Below, one piece after another: positions 5,696 to 8,873 of a DNA stretch of 8,873 nucleotides. The translations under genes and the position numbers were made by a program. Source of the stretch: Candidatus Avipropionibacterium avicola (GTDB lineage: Bacteria > Actinomycetota > Actinomycetes > Propionibacteriales > Propionibacteriaceae); contig DVLP01000373.1 in the NCBI GenBank assembly GCA_018715445.1, positions 1-8,873 on the forward strand, written 5' to 3'. The notes under the pieces are model-generated. The model was not told where the DNA came from. It searched no databases and saw only the letters and a program-made list of their open reading frames with translations. Numbering within the stretch: position 1 is the first letter of the stretch; the number at the start of each line of letters is the position of its first letter.

Positions 5696-7006
5696 TCAGG
5701 TGAGGAAGGAGAACAGCGGTGAGCCCGGGGGCACCCGTTCCATGTGGATCGGGCTGGCGTCCATCCGCTCCAGCAGGGGCGCGAGGTCATCGGCGTACGG
5801 CAGATCGATCCCTACCAGGGCCGGCCCGGTCTCCCGGTTGTTCTTCTTCACGTACTCGAAGGTCACGATGTCCTCACCCTCGGAGAGCACCTCGTCGAGG
5901 AAGGAGCGCAGTGCCCCGGGTTCTTGCGGGAAGGTGACCAGGAAGTAGTGCCGCAGCCCCTCGTCGATCAACGACCGTTCGAGGATCTCGCCGTAGCGGC
6001 TGACGTCGTTGTTGCCGCCTGAGATGATGCACACCACCGGGCCGTCGGCGAGCAGGTCACCCCGTGACCGCAGCACCGAGCTCGCCAGGGCCCCGGCGGG
6101 TTCGGTGATGATGCCCTCGACCTGGTAGAGGTTCAGCATCTCGGTGCACACCGATCCTTCCGGCACGGTGACGACCTCGTCGACCAGGTCGCGTACCAGT
6201 GGGTGGGTCAGCTCGCCGACCCGCGACACCGCGGCACCGTCGACGAAGGTGTCCACCTGCTCGAGGGTGATCGGTCCGCCGGCGGTGAGGGCGGCGGTCA
6301 TGCTGGCGGCACCGGCCGGCTCGACCCCGATGATCTTGGTCCGGGGGCTGTGCTCCCGCAGCCACAATGCCATCCCGCCGATCAGTCCGCCGCCACCGAC
6401 CGGGACGATGACCGTGCCCGGCAGTTCCCCGGTCTGGTCGCGGCACTGCTCGACGACCTCCACCGCGAGGGTCCCCTGCCCGAGGATGGTGCGGACATCG
6501 TCGAACGGGTGGACGAAGACGGCACCGCTGCGGTCGGCGTCGGCGCGGGCGGAGGCTCCGGCCTCGTCGTAGTTGCCGCCCTCGACGATCAGCTCGACCC
6601 GACCCTGTCCGAGGACGCGGATCCGGTCCCGCTTCTGACGCGGCGTGGTCCGTGGGACATGGACGCGACCGGTGATCCCGAGTTGGGCACAGCTCCACGC
6701 CAGGCCCTGGCCGTGATTGCCAGCGCTCGCGCAGACCACACCGCGCGCCCGTTCGGCCTCGCTCAACCCGCTGATCAGGTGGAACGCACCGCGAGCCTTG
6801 TAGGAGCGGGTGAGCTGGCGGTTCTCCCGTTTCAGCAGCACCTGGCGGTCCGTGAGCTCGCTCAGGCGGGGCGAATGGTCCAACGGCGTCCGCAGGATGT
6901 GAGGGGCGAGGACAGCGGCCGCCGCATCGACTCCGGCAGCAGTCAGTTCGGTCTCCACATCCCTCAGCCTATGCCCGGTGGCAGGGCTGTCCGTGCGGGC
7001 CACCAT
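5696..7006 (-). CDS. ilvA: Threonine ammonia-lyase (threonine dehydratase)
   Basis: This 436-residue PLP enzyme deaminates L-threonine to 2-oxobutanoate, the first step towards isoleucine. Seen features are the PLP lysine in LTRSYKARGAF (K70), SAGNHGQG (94-101), the phosphate-binding glycine run VPVGGGGLIGG (201-211), ISGGNND (328-334), and a single C-terminal ACT-like regulatory region from about residue 353 (HYFLVTFPQEPGALRSFL). The one-domain tail and the overall length fit the short, Corynebacterium-type enzyme (TIGR02079, from memory) rather than the longer E. coli form, which has two ACT-like regions. The start is uncertain. ATG 7006 lacks a good Shine-Dalgarno. GTG 6958 (giving METELTAAGVD) has TAGGCT exactly 7 nt upstream and could be a leaderless start, with a protein of 420 residues. 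A DnaA-box palindrome lies 47 bp upstream of ATG 7006. Confidence 0.95.
   Translation of the reverse strand: MVARTDSPATGHRLRDVETELTAAGVDAAAAVLAPHILRTPLDHSPRLSELTDRQVLLKRENRQLTRSYKARGAFHLISGLSEAERARGVVCASAGNHGQGLAWSCAQLGITGRVHVPRTTPRQKRDRIRVLGQGRVELIVEGGNYDEAGASARADADRSGAVFVHPFDDVRTILGQGTLAVEVVEQCRDQTGELPGTVIVPVGGGGLIGGMALWLREHSPRTKIIGVEPAGAASMTAALTAGGPITLEQVDTFVDGAAVSRVGELTHPLVRDLVDEVVTVPEGSVCTEMLNLYQVEGIITEPAGALASSVLRSRGDLLADGPVVCIISGGNNDVSRYGEILERSLIDEGLRHYFLVTFPQEPGALRSFLDEVLSEGEDIVTFEYVKKNNRETGPALVGIDLPYADDLAPLLERMDASPIHMERVPPGSPLFSFLT
6966..6971 (-). promoter_or_regulatory. Candidate -10 box for a leaderless ilvA start
   Basis: On the minus strand TAGGCT fits TAnnnT and ends 7 nt before GTG 6958. 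If used, translation would start at that GTG and not at ATG 7006, where no good ribosome site is seen. I find no convincing -35. Confidence 0.35.
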
Positions 7007-7053
7007 CCCCCGTCCGGACGCCTTGGCGCCGCAGGAACGACACAGTTGTGATT

Positions 7054-7086
7054 TTGTCCACGGGCTGGGGACAGCCCTGTGGACAA
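7054..7086. repeat. 33-bp DnaA-box palindrome, left copy
   Basis: TTGTCCACG (7054-7062) faces TGTGGACAA (7078-7086), whose complement TTGTCCACA is the actinobacterial DnaA-box consensus. Between them GGGCTG and CAGCCC pair, so the whole element is a 14-bp stem with one bulged T and a 4-nt GGGA loop. A second copy at 7701-7733 has the same orientation and length and differs at 3 of 33 bases; CTCC follows both. This copy lies between the gpx stop and the ilvA start. Confidence 0.85.
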
Positions 7087-7089
7087 CTC

Positions 7090-7122
7090 CTGTCCCGGGC
7101 GGAGAGGTGAACCCGGGGGCAG
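7090..7122 (-). terminator. Candidate hairpin downstream of gpx
   Basis: CCCGGG (7094-7099) pairs with CCCGGG (7112-7117), extended by CTG/CAG with a T-G pair and one bulged G, around a 12-nt loop. It lies 45-77 nt after the peroxidase stop on the minus strand and just before the DnaA-box palindrome. No U tract follows, so terminator function is only a suggestion. Confidence 0.3.
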
Positions 7123-7166
7123 ACTCAGGGCCAGCGAGAATCAGCCGTTCAGGCCGACAGGACAGG

Positions 7167-7667
7167 TCAGTCGCCAGCCAGCACGCCGGTGATCGCTGCG
7201 CGCACCTCGGCGGCGTCCGGGGTGGTCCGGGGTCGGAACCGCCCGACGACCTCGCCCTCGGCGTCGATCACGAACTTCTCGAAGTTCCACTGGATGTCGC
7301 CGGCCTCGCCCTCGGCATCGGGGACCGCGGTCAGCTCGGCGTAGAGCGGATGACGGCCTTCGCCATTGACCTCGACCTTCTCCGCCAACGGGAAGCTGAC
7401 CCCGTACGACGTGCTGCAGAAGGTCTGGATCTCCTCCGCGGTGCCGGGCTCTTGGCCACCGAACTGGTTGCAGGGGAAGCCGACCACGCTGAACCGGTCG
7501 CCGAACTCCTGCTGCAGCTGCTCGAGCTGCTCGTACTGCGGGGTCAGTCCGCACTTGCTGGCGACATTGACCAGCAGGGCGGGGCGACCCCCGGTCAGGT
7601 CGCGCACGGTCGCGGGGGTGCCGTCGAGGCGGGCCACGGGGATGTCCAGGATGCTCATGGTCACCAT
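7167..7667 (-). CDS. Glutathione peroxidase family protein, thioredoxin-dependent type
   Basis: This 166-residue cytosolic thiol peroxidase reduces hydrogen peroxide and organic hydroperoxides. It has the thioredoxin-like fold with peroxidatic C39 in NVASKCGLTPQY, and the GFPCNQFGGQEPG motif supplying Q72. W127 and N128 in IQWNFEKFVID complete the catalytic tetrad. C84, 45 residues after C39 in the FCSTSYGVSFPL segment, is at the place of the resolving cysteine of 2-Cys enzymes. It therefore probably uses thioredoxin, as expected in actinobacteria, which generally lack glutathione. The start may be ATG 7667 or ATG 7658 (MSILDIP); neither has a strong Shine-Dalgarno. TGTAAT (complement of 7685-7690) is a possible -10. 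The gene is bracketed by two near-identical DnaA-box palindromes at 7054 and 7701. Family is certain; reductant use is inferred. Confidence 0.95.
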   Translation of the reverse strand: MVTMSILDIPVARLDGTPATVRDLTGGRPALLVNVASKCGLTPQYEQLEQLQQEFGDRFSVVGFPCNQFGGQEPGTAEEIQTFCSTSYGVSFPLAEKVEVNGEGRHPLYAELTAVPDAEGEAGDIQWNFEKFVIDAEGEVVGRFRPRTTPDAAEVRAAITGVLAGD

Positions 7668-7700
7668 TGTGCTCGCGACGCTGAATTACACCAGTGTGAG

Positions 7701-7733
7701 TTGTCCACGGGCTGTGCACAGACCTGTGGACAA
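7701..7733. repeat. 33-bp DnaA-box palindrome, right copy
   Basis: This has the same architecture as the copy at 7054-7086: TTGTCCACG at 7701-7709, TGTGGACAA at 7725-7733, with 30 of 33 bases identical. It lies between the stop of the small methyltransferase (7750) and the gpx start (7667), 33 bp upstream of ATG 7667. The centre differs (TGTGCACAGA), which keeps partial symmetry. Confidence 0.85.
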
Positions 7734-7749
7734 CTCCGTACGGCCCGGG

Positions 7750-8382
7750 TCACTCCTTGCTCGCCAGCAGTTGGTACCCAGCCGCGGCGTTGCCGTTCAT
7801 GGTGGTCAGGGCAAGGCGCTCCCGCCGGACCGGCCGCCCGCCGACGAGTTCGTCGAGGTGTTCACTCGTATGGTGGCGCAGCACCGCCCCGTCCGAGGTG
7901 GTGAAGGTCCCGTACGGCGTCGAGTCCGGCCGCATCGTCCGGTAGCGATCGGACCCCTCGATCTGGAGGAAGTCCGCGACGTAGAGCAGCCCTCCCGGCC
8001 GGACTGCCTGCCAGGCGGCGGCGATCAGTGCCCGCTGATCGTCATCGGAGGGCACGCAGGTCAGGACGGCGAAGAGCAGTACGAGATCGGCCGGGGGAAT
8101 CGAGTCCGGGACTGAGGGCGGGTCCACCATGACCTGCAGCGCCAGTCCGTCACGGACTCCGCGGTGGACCATCGTCGCAGCGGGGTCGACGCCTCGGACG
8201 CCGGTGTGACCCCGTTGGGTGAACTCGGCGACGAGGCGCCCGTACCCACTGCCGTAGTCGAGGATCGACGCATCCGTCGCGAGACCATCGAGCCAGCCCC
8301 AACGGACCGGATGGGTGAACGTCTTCTGGCCACCGGGTCCGTTCCAGTAGTCGTCCTGGAAGGAGGTGGTGCGCTGCGCCAT
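7750..8382 (-). CDS. Class I SAM-dependent methyltransferase
   Basis: This 210-residue Rossmann-fold methyltransferase has an unknown substrate. Motif I is SILDYGSGYGRLVAEF (39-54); the acidic SAM-binding loop is VRGVDPAATMV (62-72). Motif IV is PPADLVLLFAVLTCVPSDDDQ (96-116), and the post-motif strand is AVRPGGLLYVADFLQIEG (126-143). The opening TTSFQDDYWNGPGGQKTFTHP is characteristic of a group of small bacterial methyltransferases of tellurite-resistance/UbiE-like type. It has no signal peptide. I chose ATG 8382 because TAGCGT lies exactly 7 nt upstream, a good leaderless signal, and because the open frame upstream of it overlaps the previous gene. The gene is 10 bp downstream of the M15-like gene on the same strand, so co-transcription is also possible. 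It is not obviously related to the methyltransferase at 4279 beyond the shared fold. Confidence 0.9.
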   Translation of the reverse strand: MAQRTTSFQDDYWNGPGGQKTFTHPVRWGWLDGLATDASILDYGSGYGRLVAEFTQRGHTGVRGVDPAATMVHRGVRDGLALQVMVDPPSVPDSIPPADLVLLFAVLTCVPSDDDQRALIAAAWQAVRPGGLLYVADFLQIEGSDRYRTMRPDSTPYGTFTTSDGAVLRHHTSEHLDELVGGRPVRRERLALTTMNGNAAAGYQLLASKE

Positions 8383-8389
8383 GGCAGTG

Positions 8390-8395
8390 ACGCTA
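8390..8395 (-). promoter_or_regulatory. -10 box for leaderless methyltransferase mRNA, overlapping the previous stop
   Basis: On the minus strand TAGCGT ends 7 nt before ATG 8382, so transcription should start at or next to the A of the ATG. The first three bases, TAG, are also the stop codon of the upstream M15-like gene. No clear -35 is seen, and no Shine-Dalgarno precedes the ATG. Confidence 0.5.
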
Positions 8396-8869
8396 ACAAG
8401 CCGGTCGGCGATACCCCAGGTGCAGGTGGTCGTGGTGGCGGGCATTGACCGCCGGTTCGTCACGGAATCCGGTGACCGCCCCTCCGCCGAGCGCGGCGTG
8501 CCACAGGTCCGGACCGAGAGCGCTGGCAGGTCGCAGGTCGTCAGGCAGATCCACCAGCCGACGGCCGAGCCGCACGACCGCTTCACCGATCGGTCGGTCG
8601 ATCACGGCGATGCCGTCGACGGCATCGATGTCAATCGCCCGAAAGTACCAATGATCGTTCTCGCGGCCGTTCGGGGTGGTCGCTCCCAGCGGGTGCCCGG
8701 TCCGCACCATCCGCACGTTCAGATCGTGATGCTCAAGGAGGAGCTCGAGCAACCGGACGACGCGCGGGTCGATGTCGGGGTGGTCGAGATCTGCCAACGC
8801 CTGTGGCGTTCCTGAGAGGGTGCCCATCAGGTCAGCGAAGTCCCCAAGTGCGTCGATGTCGATGCACAA
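8393..8869 (-). CDS. Peptidase M15-like (D-Ala-D-Ala carboxypeptidase-type) domain protein
   Basis: This small protein carries the zinc-site pattern of the M15/VanY fold. NDHWYFRAID (71-80) fits the H-x6-D part (H73, D80) of the family SxHxxGxAxD motif, and HDHLHLGY (146-153) fits the closing H-x-H (H148/H150). A further histidine, TGHPLG (57-62), precedes them. Family members cleave or bind cell-wall peptides or other D-amino-acid peptides, but the Gly of the first motif is Phe here, and no signal peptide or membrane segment is seen, so activity and location are open. An in-frame TGA lies at 8870-8872, so the frame is closed at the window edge. The start is either TTG 8869 (158 residues) or ATG 8827 (144 residues, MGTLSGTPQALADL); neither can be settled here. 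Synonymous codons near 8800-8869 are less GC-rich than in neighbouring genes. The gene is followed after 10 bp by the small methyltransferase. Confidence 0.65.
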   Translation of the reverse strand: MCIDIDALGDFADLMGTLSGTPQALADLDHPDIDPRVVRLLELLLEHHDLNVRMVRTGHPLGATTPNGRENDHWYFRAIDIDAVDGIAVIDRPIGEAVVRLGRRLVDLPDDLRPASALGPDLWHAALGGGAVTGFRDEPAVNARHHDHLHLGYRRPAC

Positions 8870-8873
8870 TCAC

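Noticed and set aside
7054..7733. Replication origin
   Set aside because: There are only four DnaA-type boxes in two palindromes, with no AT-rich unwinding region and no dnaA, dnaN or parA/B nearby.
7054..7733. Composite transposon or IS carrying gpx
   Set aside because: The flanking repeats are direct copies of a short palindrome with no transposase, no terminal inverted repeats of IS type and no target-site duplication that I can see.
7750..8382. The two methyltransferases as recent paralogues
   Set aside because: They share only general class I motifs; the sequences around motif I (LDLGCANG and LDYGSGYG) and the rest of the proteins differ throughout.

Overview
The window is GC-rich chromosomal DNA with strongly GC-biased third codon positions. 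It also has GTG starts, TAnnnT -10 boxes placed 7 nt before start codons, and actinobacterial-type DnaA boxes (TTGTCCACA). These point to an actinobacterium. A Propionibacteriaceae-like organism is my guess, but no marker gene in the window fixes the taxon. Eight protein genes fill almost all of the DNA. I see no rRNA, tRNA, CRISPR array, transposase or phage gene.

Layout. (1) Positions 2-1725, + strand: a translationally coupled pair, a luciferase-like flavin monooxygenase (CE1758 type, first few residues off the edge) and its partner FMN reductase (CE1759 type). (2) 1780-3090, - strand: a secreted phosphodiester glycosidase (NAGPA domain) that converges on the pair. A long inverted repeat overlaps both stop codons. 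(3) 3221-4051, + strand: a putative phosphatase of the actinobacterial PF15698-like type, divergent from the glycosidase across 130 bp and probably leaderless. (4) 4052-4278: a 227-bp gap with a good -10 box and a GC-rich, foldable leader. (5) 4279-5571, + strand: an unusual fusion of an ankyrin-like N-terminus, a Nudix-like domain without its catalytic glutamates, and a class I SAM methyltransferase. (6) 5572-5695: a nested hairpin made of four copies of GATCCACG, between convergent genes. (7) 5696-8869, all - strand. In transcription order these are an M15-like metallopeptidase domain protein, a small SAM methyltransferase, a thioredoxin-type glutathione peroxidase, and threonine ammonia-lyase (IlvA). 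Two near-identical 33-bp DnaA-box palindromes bracket the peroxidase gene.

The genes do not form one pathway. The only clear functional unit is the monooxygenase/FMN reductase pair. The M15-like gene and the small methyltransferase are only 10 bp apart and may be co-transcribed, although the methyltransferase also has its own -10 box. The rest look like independent housekeeping or accessory genes. I found no clear candidate for a wholly new defence or mobile system. The most unusual items are the three-domain methyltransferase with its leader, the four-copy GATCCACG hairpin, and the paired DnaA-box palindromes around gpx.
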